A stretch of DNA of 64,000 nucleotides from Rhynchopus sp. YZ270_cl-10 (lineage: Eukaryota; Euglenozoa; Diplonemea; Diplonemida; Diplonemidae). The notes under the pieces were generated by a model. That model did not search any database. It was not told where the DNA came from and saw nothing but the letters and a program-made list of their open reading frames with translations. A program made the position numbers and the translations under genes. Below, piece by piece: positions 51,583 through 61,428 of the stretch. The stretch is taken from positions 496,001 to 560,000 of the forward strand of contig OZ037878.1 of the NCBI GenBank assembly GCA_964035575.1, given 5' to 3'. Each line of letters begins with the position of its first letter. Position 1 is the stretch's first letter.

Positions 51583-53069
51583 TTTGTGTGTTTTTGTGTT
51601 TTGTGCTGTGGCGTTTATCGTGGAGAAGGTGCGGACAAGCAAGAAACAAAGAGATAAAACGAAAGCTACAATATGCAGGCCAACGACTGAGGCAACTAGC
51701 TATGCATGGGAAAGTCAGTCTCGTCTTCTTAATGTTGTAATCAGCAGCTGTTGCCTCATACGCAAATTGCCAAATTATTAAGTTTTGTCATCATCCGGCG
51801 GAACTGTTCGGAGGAGGGAGGGAGGGAGGGAGGGAGCTCTCGCAGATGCTCGGCGTACGTTTGGCCACAAAGAGGACCACCGCACTTCCTAGAGTCTGCT
51901 CCTCTCGTGCTGAGGTGTGCTGCTGTTTTGTGTCAGAGTGAGCTGAGTAATGTTTGTCATCAGAGTCGATCAAGCTAACAGGAAACGTTGAAAAGGTTTG
52001 TCATCACTCGGGGAAATGGAAATAAGGGCATGTGTAACACAGTCACGTGGCCAAAGTTAACAGCCGTTGGATGATTGATGCATCACAACTAACGGAAGGC
52101 AGTCATTTAAGGGAGTAGGTAGCTTTGATCTTCAAAATATGCTGGGTGGGGAAGGAATAAGGGGTTTCTTCAGTTTGCACGTTTTGGGTTTCCTTTGCTA
52201 AAGTTTAACTGTATATGATCGATACGATCACCCCGCCAAAAAAAGACGGGGCACGTTGCGCACAATGTCTCCTCCAAAGGAGGGCGCTTACAGGCACATA
52301 GATGCAGCTGTAATGTGCCACAATTTGCAACAATCCGAAAACTAAGTCGTATCCATATCCACAGAGCCTACCTACGGGCAGAACCTGGAATATGTGCTCA
52401 AAGTTGGCGGAAGCCTTTGTGCTACGAAAGTACGCAGATCGTCCTCAACTCTTGTGCTTTATTTTGAAAACTTTATTGTATTAGCGTAGACACCCGAGGA
52501 TGAGCTCCACTATATTTATGCTAACACTTTTGATTTAAAAATGAACGGTTGCACAAAAAATGCACAACCGTGTAACAACGTTGTATGTCTCCTGAGGCGG
52601 AAAATATTTACAAAAAAAATAGGGGGGTAAAGCAAGTGAAACGTGGTGCCCAGCACACGGCGGGGAAAACAGCATTCACGTATAGTGGCACGCTAGGATA
52701 TGACTGCGTGGGTGATAGGTAGGCTGCAGTTAACACACAGCTACTGCAAGACGCAGGCATGCCCTGTACATTGTTACACATGCACAAATTACGCATTCGA
52801 CAAGATAATCATGTTGCACAAAAAAAAGGGGGAGGTGGGAATCAGGATACGGTAATGCATTGCACGCAGCGGACTGTGCACATTCTGCCAAACATATCCT
52901 TGGGGCGTATTCAAACTTGGGTGGCCTGTAACGTTTCTTTTGGTAGGGTATGCCTACATAAATGAATCGCAGACATGCTACCACGCGGAGCCAGCAAGGG
53001 GACAGGGAGAGGAAGAAAAAGAAAAAGAAAAAAATAAATCGGAAAAGTGGACACCTGGCGCAGATCAGT
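51583..53069. other. Intergenic region between GH3 and LRR copy 1
   Basis: 51908-52022 is a truncated copy of the LRR spacer (copy b). A GGGA tandem lies at 51816-51835, a CCCCG/CGGGG hairpin and CCTCC-AAA-GGAGG hairpin near 52232-52286, and the repeat pair member at 52464-52510. No gene. Confidence 0.6.
52464..52510 (-). repeat. Short repeat pair member (with 5901-5946)
   Basis: Shares TTGAAAACT, TATTAGCGTAG, CCCGAGGATG and GCTCCACT with the earlier copy in the same orientation, 46 kb away. Confidence 0.45.
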
Positions 53070-55304
53070 CTAGTTTGTCACGGTGAAGCCAACAGTGGCA
53101 GCTGCGTCATAGCCAACATCGATCTTCCACCCTCCGACAACAGGCTCGTGCATGCCGGCGGTGTTGACGAGGGAGAAAGCTGTGTAGTACAGAGGGAACG
53201 TGATGGACTGGGTTGCGCCTGCCATAAGTGTGACGCGCTCAAAGCCGACAAGGAACTTCTTCGGTGCACCCGTCGACTGTGGCGGGATTGCAAAGATCAG
53301 CACAGTTGCGTCTCCGTCCACAGACCCAGTGTTCTTCACGTCCACAGTCACAGTCGACATCTCCTGGTCGTCATCGGTGACAGAGAAGCCCTTCTGGAGG
53401 TTGGCCTTGTCGCACATCTGCTGCACAGACACCGCCTCCACAGAGGCCTTTGCTGTCTTGGCAGTGTAGCTGAAGGTTGTGTAGGACATCCCCTCACCGA
53501 AGGAGTACACAGGCTCGCCGGTGTAGAAACGGTACGTCCTGCCGGTGTTGTTCGTCGATGCGTTCGGGCGCATGTTCATGTCGAACATGCTGAAGTTGTC
53601 CAAGTACGACGCGGGGTACTGGGTGTGGGGCAGACGGCCACCTGGGTTGTAGTCGCCAAACAGCACCTCGGCAAGTGCCTGTCCTCCGCTCTGTCCTGGG
53701 TAGCCCATCCAGAGGATGGCGTTCACCTTCGGGTTGCTCTTAATCTGCGACAGGTCGACGGACCCTCCAGCCATGACAACAACCACAACAGGCCCCTTGG
53801 CGGCGTCAGCAACCTGCTGCACAAGCTCGTTCTGCTTTCCAGGGAGTGCAATGTCGGTACGGTCACGTCCCTCAGACTCAATGTTCTGGGCGAGTCCAAC
53901 GATGATCACCGTGGCATCCTGCGTCTTTGCGATGTTGACAGCGCCAGCGAAGTCCTTGTCGTCGGCACACTTCTGGTCAGAGCATCCCAAGTAGGTCTGC
54001 ACGCTTGCGTACTTCGACACCCCCATTGAAGGCGAGATGAGGTACGGGGCGGTTCCCTGGTAGTTCCCCTGCATGAGGGTGGTTGCGTTCGCACTGGGTC
54101 CCACAATAGCAACAGACTTGACGGCAGACGTCTTCAGGGGAAGTGCCCCGTCGTTCTTCAGAAGCACAGTTCCCTGGCGGGCAGCATCCAGTGCAAGCTC
54201 CTGGTGCTCGGGTGTGTTGACCTCGTCCGCAAACGTGTACTTCAGGTAGGGCTGCTCCGCAACGTTGTCGAACATTCCAAGACGAACCTGCATGGCGAAG
54301 AGGTCAATCAGGGCATGGTCCAGCACTCCGACCTTCGTCACGTTCGCCTCAATCGAGTTCTTCATGTTGTTCTTCATGAATCCTCCACAGTCGCTGTCCA
54401 TGCCTGCCGCAAGAGTGTCACGCACAGCCTCGTTCGGTGTGTCGTACTTGTGGTTGTTTGTCACGTCAGCCACAGCACCACAGTCAGATGTGATGTACCC
54501 CTCGAAGCCCCATGCGTCACGTGCGAACTCGTTCATAATGCGGCCGTTCGCACAGGAGGGAACACCGTTGACAGCGTTGTAGGAGCACATCAGACCCGAC
54601 ACACGTCCGTTCTTCACACACGAGTGGAACGCAGGCAGGTATGTGTCAGCCTCGTCCTGCTTCGTAATAATCGCGTTGAAGTGATGCCTGTCCACACCAC
54701 CCCAGTTCTCCAGGTCGTACGCGTAGTAGTGCTTGCAGCACGACGAAGCCTTGATGTGGCGCGGGTCCTCACCCTCCTGCATTCCAGGCACGAAGTGGCG
54801 TGCGTACTCAGACGTCAGGTACGGGTCCTCACCGGGCGTCTCCTGTCCACGTCCCCAACGTGGGTCACGCATCAGGTTGATGTTCGGTGTCCAGAAGGTG
54901 AGTCCTGCGTGTCCAGCGTTGTTGAGCGCACGTGCCTCGGTGGAAATGGTATGCCCGATTGTGTGGAAAAGAGTCTTGTTGAAGGAGGCACCGGTAGTGA
55001 TGACCTGGGGGAAGGAAGTGGCGTACGGAGTGGCCGAATCGAAGGTCACACCAGGAGACCTGCCCACACCGTGGAGTGCCTCGGACCACCACTGGTACGC
55101 TGGGAGACCCATGCGAGAGACAGCGTCTGCGCCGTTCTGGGTGATCGAGATCTTCTCATCCAGAGTGAGCTGGTTGACAATCCAGTACGCACGCTCCTGT
55201 GTGCTGCGGCTCTCGTCACACAGAGTGCTTCCCTGAAGTGGTGCAACATCACACGGGCGTGATGCCAGCGACACAGCCGCACATGCGGCAACAATGTTCA
55301 TCAT
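53070..55304 (-). CDS. Secreted GH3 beta-xylosidase/beta-glucosidase
   Basis: 744 aa from the ATG at 55304. A short hydrophobic leader (MMNIVAACAAVSLASRPC) fits a signal peptide. The GH3 N-terminal barrel shows WWSEALHGVGR, FWTPNINLMRDPRWGRGQET, CCKHYYAYDLENW and GYITSDCGAV, where D274 is the expected catalytic nucleophile. The C-terminal sandwich (AARQGTVLLKNDGALPL, ILWMGYPGQSGGQALAEVLFGDYNPGGRLP) and a final fibronectin-III-like domain are complete. The motifs are closest to plant/fungal-type beta-D-xylosidases (BXL), which release xylose or arabinose from hemicellulose; glucosidase activity cannot be excluded. The gene sits inside the LRR array and is flanked on its upstream side by an LRR spacer. 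ACTAACAG lies 23 nt upstream of the ATG. Lateral acquisition is possible but untested. Confidence 0.93.
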   Translation of the reverse strand: MMNIVAACAAVSLASRPCDVAPLQGSTLCDESRSTQERAYWIVNQLTLDEKISITQNGADAVSRMGLPAYQWWSEALHGVGRSPGVTFDSATPYATSFPQVITTGASFNKTLFHTIGHTISTEARALNNAGHAGLTFWTPNINLMRDPRWGRGQETPGEDPYLTSEYARHFVPGMQEGEDPRHIKASSCCKHYYAYDLENWGGVDRHHFNAIITKQDEADTYLPAFHSCVKNGRVSGLMCSYNAVNGVPSCANGRIMNEFARDAWGFEGYITSDCGAVADVTNNHKYDTPNEAVRDTLAAGMDSDCGGFMKNNMKNSIEANVTKVGVLDHALIDLFAMQVRLGMFDNVAEQPYLKYTFADEVNTPEHQELALDAARQGTVLLKNDGALPLKTSAVKSVAIVGPSANATTLMQGNYQGTAPYLISPSMGVSKYASVQTYLGCSDQKCADDKDFAGAVNIAKTQDATVIIVGLAQNIESEGRDRTDIALPGKQNELVQQVADAAKGPVVVVVMAGGSVDLSQIKSNPKVNAILWMGYPGQSGGQALAEVLFGDYNPGGRLPHTQYPASYLDNFSMFDMNMRPNASTNNTGRTYRFYTGEPVYSFGEGMSYTTFSYTAKTAKASVEAVSVQQMCDKANLQKGFSVTDDDQEMSTVTVDVKNTGSVDGDATVLIFAIPPQSTGAPKKFLVGFERVTLMAGATQSITFPLYYTAFSLVNTAGMHEPVVGGWKIDVGYDAAATVGFTVTN

Positions 55305-55365
55305 GTTAAAGAAAAGAAGTGTGTTATCTGTTAGTGTTGTGGTGATGGTGGTTCGTGTATCGTCA

Positions 55366-55801
55366 GGTGTGCTGCTGTTTTGTGTCAGAGTGAGCTGAGT
55401 AATGTTTGTCATCAGAGTCGATCAAGCTAACAGGAAACGTTGAAAAGGTTTGCCATCGAGTTTCGGGGAAATGGAAGTTGGAAACAGCACAGACAGGTCT
55501 CTTGCCAAGGTTGACAGGCAGATGTGAGGGAGTTACCCAAATGACCGCCAGAGGACCTTGTCCTCAATCAAATGATACCTTCTTCTTTCAGGTTGGGGAG
55601 GGAGGTGGTAAAAACGCTGCATAAACTCTCGAGGGAGGTGGGAAAGTCTTGTTTTGTCTGTTTTGTGTTGCGACTGAAAAAACAGGGAAAAAGAAAGAAA
55701 ACTTGAAAGATGTACCGCAACACGTCTTCACCACCATCGCATGAGGGAACAAGAAAAAAGGCGAAGAAAACCCGCAAACCTGTGTTTCAATCCACGTTCA
55801 T
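55366..55801. repeat. LRR-unit 3' spacer, copy c
   Basis: About 430 bp nearly identical to 57048-57486 and 49955-50380. It forms both the 3' flank of LRR copy 2 and the 5' flank of the GH3 gene. Confidence 0.9.
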
Positions 55802-57019
55802 TCAACCCTTCTTAACCCTCTTGCCAGGACGCACAACAGCGGTGTCCCTCTTCACTCGTGGCGTCTGTTCCTCCTCACCTTCATCCTCGCTGCACGCAGG
55901 CGAACCCTTGCTCTCTGCGAACCCTGCTTCCCTTTCCTCAGAGGGCTCTGTGTCTGCATGAAGACGCTTCCGCCTGAACCCTTCTTTCTGCACGGTTGCG
56001 GGGTCGGGCACGTTGTCAGTCTCGCATCTCAGACCGTGAATCGCGTTTGTCAGCAAAGGCGTTTCTTTCACAAGCAACTTCCTCACAACCAGAGCGTCCT
56101 TGCTCAACCCTGAGGCATCGATTCTTGTTAACTCTGAGCAGAAGAAGAAGTCCTCCCCAATACTCCTGACCCCGCTCAACGCAGACAGGCCATCTACTGC
56201 CTGCAAGAACGAGCAACCCCAAAAGAAGCTCTTCCCGATGGTAACGACACTCCTCAGCCCCGAAAGACAAACTCTCTTCAATGCCAAGCAGCCGGCAAGA
56301 AAGTAGTCACCTATTTCGGTGACATTGCTCAACCCCGAAAGGTCGACAGACGTCAAATGGTGGCAGCAGCTAAGAAAACTCTTCTTAATCACAGTCACAC
56401 GGCGAAACGCAGAGAGGTCAACCGTTCGCAATGCAGAGCCGGCAAGAAAGCCTTCACCTAATTTAGTGACACTGCCGAACCCCGACAGGTTGATGCTCTC
56501 CAATCGATCGGCGAAGGTGATGAAGTAACCTCCTATCACAGTCACATTGCACAACCCTGTGAGGTCAAGCTCTGTCAACTGTGGGCAACCGTTCAGGAAG
56601 CGACTCCCTATTTCTGCAACAACCGACACAGCACTAAGGTCAAGTCGCGTTAACGCATTGTCTTCCAAGAGCCCATCAGGAATCTCAGTCGCAACCTCCG
56701 CCTCCAAAAGCAAACGCACAACGTCCGGATCGCCCACAGTCGCCAACCTCTCTTTTGTCAGGTCTGTCTCGCCCAATGCGTGAAGTGCTTCAATGGCAGC
56801 AAACTTTTTTGTCCTCATGAGCATAATCGTGTCCCCAGCACTCAGCTCCTTGATGCCCTCCTCTTCACACAGCACCTCCCCTTTGAAAGTCATCTGAAAG
56901 CTGTCTTCCTGCAACCCTGCTGCAGACGCCACCTTCAGACGCAGGTGTCCAAGTGCATCATCCACACCCACTTCCACCACATGTTCCTTCTCATCAAAAT
57001 CCTTTATCGTGAGATCCAT
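55802..57019 (-). CDS. Ubiquitin-like/LRR protein, array copy 2
   Basis: 405 aa from the ATG at 57019 (MDLTIKDFDE). Same plan as copy 1: ubiquitin-like domain (1-70), helical linker, LRRs (about 120-310), then a C-terminal tail with basic clusters RRKRLHAD and VVRPGKRVKKG resembling a bipartite nuclear-localisation signal around an acidic stretch (EDEGEEEQ). Most substitutions relative to copy 3 lie in LRR surface positions (for example FLAGCLALKRV versus FLCGCLALKRV). A CACAG acceptor-like site is 21 nt upstream. Cytosolic or nuclear; ligand unknown. Confidence 0.87.
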   Translation of the reverse strand: MDLTIKDFDEKEHVVEVGVDDALGHLRLKVASAAGLQEDSFQMTFKGEVLCEEEGIKELSAGDTIMLMRTKKFAAIEALHALGETDLTKERLATVGDPDVVRLLLEAEVATEIPDGLLEDNALTRLDLSAVSVVAEIGSRFLNGCPQLTELDLTGLCNVTVIGGYFITFADRLESINLSGFGSVTKLGEGFLAGSALRTVDLSAFRRVTVIKKSFLSCCHHLTSVDLSGLSNVTEIGDYFLAGCLALKRVCLSGLRSVVTIGKSFFWGCSFLQAVDGLSALSGVRSIGEDFFFCSELTRIDASGLSKDALVVRKLLVKETPLLTNAIHGLRCETDNVPDPATVQKEGFRRKRLHADTEPSEEREAGFAESKGSPACSEDEGEEEQTPRVKRDTAVVRPGKRVKKG

Positions 57020-57047
57020 TTTGTGTTTTTGTGTTTTGTGCTGTGTT

Positions 57048-57486
57048 CTGCTGAGGTGTGCTGCTGTGTTGTGTCAGAGTGAGCTGAGTAATGTTTGTCA
57101 TCAGAGTCGATCAAGCTAACAGGAAACGTTGAAAAGGTTTGTCATCACGTCTCGGGGAAATGGAAGTTGGAAACAGCACAGACAGGTCTCTTGCCAAGGT
57201 TGACAGGCAGATGTGAGGGAGTTACCCAAATGACCGCCAGAGGACCTTGTCCTCAATCAAATGATACCTTCTTCTTTCAGGTTGGGGAGGGAGGTGATAA
57301 AGACGCTGCATAAACTCTCGAGGGAGGTGGGAAAGTCTTGTTTTGTCTGTTTTGTGTTGCGACTGAAAAACAGGGAAAAGAAAGAAAACTTGAAAGATGT
57401 ACCGCAACACGTCTTCACCACCATCGCATCAGGGAACAAGAAAAAAGGCGGAGAAAACCCGCAAACCCAATTCAATCCACGTTCAT
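57048..57486. repeat. LRR-unit 3' spacer, copy d
   Basis: Spacer between LRR copies 2 and 3, about 98% like copy c by eye. Start-to-start distance between LRR copies 2 and 3 is 1688 bp, which defines the duplication unit. Confidence 0.9.
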
Positions 57487-58707
57487 TCAACCCTTTTTAA
57501 CCCTCTTGCCAGGACGCACAACAGCGGTGTCCCTCTTCACTCGTGGCGTTTGTTCCTCCTCACCTTCATCCTCGCTGCACGCAGGCGAACCCTTGCTCTC
57601 TGCGAACCCTGCTTCCCTTTCCTCAGAGGGCTCTGTGTCTGCATGAAGACGCTTCCGCCTGCACCCTTCTTTCTGCACGGTTGCGGGGTCGGGCACGTTG
57701 TCAGTCTCGCATCTCAGACCGTGAATCGCGTTTGTTGGCAAACCCACTTCTTTCACAAGCAACCTCCTCACAACCAGAGCGTCCTTGCTCAACCCTGAGG
57801 CATTGATTCTTGTTAACCTTGAGCAGGAGAAGAAGAAGCCCGTCCCAATACTCCTGACTCCGCTCAACGCAGACAGGCCATCGACGACTTGCAAGCTCGA
57901 GCAATGCCCAAAGAAGCTCTTCCCAACGGTAACGACATTCCCCAGCCCAGAAAGACAAACTCTCTTCAACGCCAGGCAGCCGCAAAGAAATCCGTCACCT
58001 ATTTCGGTGACACTGCTCAACCCCGAAAAGTCCACGGACGTCAAATGCATGCAGCTGATAAGAAAACTCTGCTCAATCACAGTCACACGGCGAAACGCAG
58101 AGAGGTCAACCGTTCGCAATGCGGAGGAGCCAAGAAAGCCATCACCTATTTTAGTGACACTGCCGAACCCCGACAGGTTGATGCTCTCCAATTGCTCGGT
58201 GAAGGTGATGAAGTGATCTCCTATCACAGTCACATTGCACAACCCTGTGAGGTCAAGCTCTGTCAACTCCGAGCAACAGTTCAAGAACCAATTCCCTATT
58301 TCTGTGACAACCGACACAGCACTAAGGTCAAGTCGCGTTAACGCATTGTCTTCCAAGAGTCCATCAGGAATCTTCGTCGCAACCTCCGCCTCCAAAAGCA
58401 AACGCACAACGTCCGGATCCTTCACAGTCGCCAACCTCTCGTTTGTCAGGTCTGTCTCGCCCAATGCGTGAAGTGCTGCAATGGCAGCAAACTTCGCTGC
58501 CCTCCTCAGGATTATCGTGTCCCCAGCACTCAGCTCCTTGATGCCCTCCTCGTCACGCAGCACCTCCCCTTTGAAAGTCATCTGAAAGCTGTCTTCCTGC
58601 AACCCTGCTGCAGACGCCACCTTCAGACGCAGGTGTTCAAGTGCATCATCCACACCCACCTCCACCACATGTTCCTTCTCATCAAAATCCTTTATCGTGA
58701 GATCCAT
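57487..58707 (-). CDS. Ubiquitin-like/LRR protein, array copy 3
   Basis: 406 aa from the ATG at 58707. Domain plan as copy 2 with the full basic C-terminal tail. Differences from copies 1 and 2 include the ubiquitin-like loop (TIILRRAAKFAAIAAL instead of TIMLMRTKKFAAI) and changes clustered in the LRR strands. All three copies keep open frames through the LRR region, so selection for the encoded protein is likely. A CACAG acceptor-like site is 21 nt upstream. Confidence 0.87.
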   Translation of the reverse strand: MDLTIKDFDEKEHVVEVGVDDALEHLRLKVASAAGLQEDSFQMTFKGEVLRDEEGIKELSAGDTIILRRAAKFAAIAALHALGETDLTNERLATVKDPDVVRLLLEAEVATKIPDGLLEDNALTRLDLSAVSVVTEIGNWFLNCCSELTELDLTGLCNVTVIGDHFITFTEQLESINLSGFGSVTKIGDGFLGSSALRTVDLSAFRRVTVIEQSFLISCMHLTSVDFSGLSSVTEIGDGFLCGCLALKRVCLSGLGNVVTVGKSFFGHCSSLQVVDGLSALSGVRSIGTGFFFSCSRLTRINASGLSKDALVVRRLLVKEVGLPTNAIHGLRCETDNVPDPATVQKEGCRRKRLHADTEPSEEREAGFAESKGSPACSEDEGEEEQTPRVKRDTAVVRPGKRVKKG

Positions 58708-59370
58708 TTTGTGTTTTTGTGTTTTGTACTGTGTTCTGCTGAGGTGTGCTGCTGTGTTGTGTCAGAGTGAGCTGAGTAATGTTTGTCATCAGAGTCGATC
58801 AAGCTAACAGGAAACGTTGAAAAGGTTTGTCATCAAGGATGCCGCTGTGCATACAAACAAAAGTAAACGAACACAAACAAGAACGCAAACAAAAGACGGG
58901 GGGGTATACAATATTTCTGTAACAAAACGTTGATACTTGCAGACACGTTCAATACTAAAGAACCCATGAACCAAATGGGTCACTCGCGCGCATGATTTTT
59001 ACGCCAAGCTTAGCCAAGGTATGGTTGACTGTTTTTATTTTTGGCCACCAAACCAGAAAAATCCTACAGGCATGTTCATAAGAAAACGCCGTTATCCATA
59101 ACTGCGAAATCGTGAATCTCTGCAAAAATTGAAATGCGAATATGCTTGACGCATACACATCTTTAAAGGCGGGGAGAGGGAAGCACTCAAAGAACAGAAT
59201 CGAAAACAGACGCGCAAAAATGAATACAAGAGAAATACAGTTTAACACCTTTGTAGCATTTCTGGAGCAACATAGAGGGGGGAGTTAAACAAACGATAGA
59301 AAAGATGGATGGAGCTGAAGCGCCTCGTCGCCTCGCCTCTGATACAACGTCGGATGTATGATAATGAAGA

Positions 59371-59400
59371 GTAGTTGAAACGTGCTAAAAAACGCATCTC
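59371..59400 (-). repeat. 30-nt intergenic repeat (pair with 14838-14866)
   Basis: GTAGTTGAAACGTGC, then A-run and CGCATCTC; one substitution and one indel from the copy 44 kb away, same orientation. Confidence 0.6.
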
Positions 59401-59903
59401 CGTCAAGCTCATAAAGGGTGGGACGTGAGTGGTCCAAAAATAAAATAAAGAATGCCTTTGCGAGGGGAGTTCTTGCTTTCACGTACTATTGCCTTTCAAA
59501 GGTGTCCTGGCACAGACTAGGTACATAGCAACGTAGAGGAGCATTCTCGTGGAGGGCAACTGTGTTCGTGGAGTCGCCCCAAGGGACCCCACACTATTCT
59601 TTGTAATAGCACAGACCATTTTGTTTAGAATCCGCCCGAGTCTGCCAAAAAAACACCCCTTGCAGAGTGACTACTCCGCAGGAGATCTTTGACATATTCG
59701 GTTGGAGTACCGAAACACTCCAAAAACTCCGGAACCTAAAAACGATTGACTATTTTTTTTTTTCTCTTTCTGGCTTTCATTTTTTTTTTTTTTTTTGTGA
59801 GGAAATTGTATAGTGAGAAAACTGCCACTGTGGGGGGTGGGGCTGAATTGAACCAAAACAAAAACAAAACAAAACAAAACAGAACAGAACATAAGACCTT
59901 CGA

Positions 59904-59918
59904 ACGCCTTGGGTGCGT
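59904..59918 (-). repeat. Intergenic hairpin element H14
   Basis: ACGC (59904-59907) pairs with GCGT (59915-59918); flanked by AAGACC upstream and AGTCACC downstream as in H10. Confidence 0.35.
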
Positions 59919-60708
59919 AGTCACCTTAAAAAAAGGGGATATATAAACCCGTCTGATACGCTATACACATCGAAGAAAAAAGGGACAAACCTTTGCTGAC
60001 ACGGGTTTTTTGAACCTGGGGTACACCTTATCTCTAATCCCAGCCATAGGCAAATGGCCTCGCTAATAGGGACAGGTTTGTTGTGTAAGCTTGAAGGGGT
60101 GGATGGAGGAACACACGATAACATCCGCTGCCCCGGCTGTTTCAAGAGTATCAAGGGTTTGCCACTAAAAAAAAAAATTGTTACCACCTTCAACGGATGC
60201 ACAAAATACCCTGCGGCCGACACCAGATTATGTGAACGCGAAAATGAAAATACACACCATGCAGGCCTGATACAGCAGGCCCGCCTCACCTCTAGCGCGT
60301 GGCAGATTCTTGTACAGCTGAGCACCGAGAGAAAGAGAGATGAACGGTAACAGTAAACACAACAAACATCGGGTGGAGGTAAAAACCTAAGGGTGGGTTT
60401 TTGGGATTTCAATCTAAGGGGGGATTTTTTTTACCCCCTTTTTTTACCCCCCCCCCCCCTGTTTGTGTGACTGTAATACAATTCCACCCCCCTCGAAAAT
60501 TCGGCAGATCTGATAACAAAATAAACAGAAAACGGTATGGACGCAACAAAATACAAACCATATGACGTTTACACGAGGGAGACTGCTCGGATGCAGTCGT
60601 TGCCGCCTAATAACAGATACAAGGTACAACAAACACAACTGGGGGTAAAATCCCTGATCCCCCAGTCAGTCCGTTATGCCCCTCAAACTAAAAAAAAAAT
60701 ATGAAGAA

Positions 60709-60729
60709 ATGACCCGCAACATGAGTCAT
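60709..60729 (-). repeat. Intergenic hairpin element H16
   Basis: ATGAC (60709-60713) pairs with GTCAT (60725-60729), 11-nt loop. Confidence 0.35.
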
Positions 60730-60823
60730 CTAAAAAATAAAATGTGGAACATCTGATTCGGGTGTGGGCTCTCTTTGTCAATATTTCAATAAAAAAATGC
60801 TGAAAAACAAAAAAGGAGAAATG

Positions 60824-60867
60824 GTGTTGCGAAGATGAGGCCTAAACCTCTCGTTGCTTAGTCAACC
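60824..60867 (-). repeat. Intergenic hairpin element H15
   Basis: Outer GTTG (60826-60829) with CAAC (60863-60866); inner CTAA (60842-60845) with TTAG (60858-60861), or alternatively GAGG (60837-60840) with CCTC (60847-60850). Contains GAAGATGAGG and AGTCAACC. Confidence 0.45.
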
Positions 60868-61428
60868 AAGAAAACCGAGGGAGGGAGCTAAAGTTCTGAG
60901 TGCAGACACCACTAAGGATGGAAGGCACAACGAGGTGGGGGGGGGGGTGCTAAAATACACACTGTACGGCCTACCATAGACCGATACACCACCGTTCAAA
61001 AAGGGGGTTGGATAAGAAGGGGGGTTTGAAAAAGTTTGTTTTCAACTTTGTTGTTTTTGTTTTTGTTTTTGCTACTCTGTTTGTTTTGTATTGCATTTTC
61101 ATTGTAGTACTTTGTAAGTTGAGAGGTAGGATAAGAAGGGGGGAGTGGAAAAAGCAAGATATACCTAACCCCCTGCTAAGTCACAAAAAACTGCCAATCC
61201 TGGCTTTTAAGTTGAGAGAAGAAAAAAAAAATTGGAAATATTTCGCAGACACTGAGTTCAGATGTGTCTCCGACTGACCCCCCGCCCCCTTCTCTCCACA
61301 ACACACGGAATTAACGGGTTGCTATTTTCATATTACCACAGTTCTGCAGGTAAACATATATTTTTTTTGTGTATTCTTTCTAGGGGAAAGTAATGTGCGA
61401 TAGAAATAAACTGAAAACGTAGTACAGA

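Larger units (their letters stand above)
58708..61428. other. 2.7-kb intergenic region
   Basis: 58736-58835 is a truncated LRR spacer (copy e). Beyond it are the 30-nt repeat (59371-59400), hairpins H14-H16, C- and G-runs near 60444-60459 and 60937-60947, and GTTTTT repeats near 61040-61075. A GGGTTTTTTGAACC stretch near 60004 vaguely resembles elements A-C. No supportable gene; the 163-codon minus frame at 59921-60412 has no recognisable features. Confidence 0.6.

Noticed and set aside
52962..55262. Two ~350-codon plus-strand frames
   Set aside because: Antisense to the GH3 enzyme; His/Val/Arg-rich shadow products.
59921..60412. 163-codon minus-strand frame as a gene
   Set aside because: No domain, transmembrane plan, acceptor context or compositional signal; includes poly-Phe from homopolymers.
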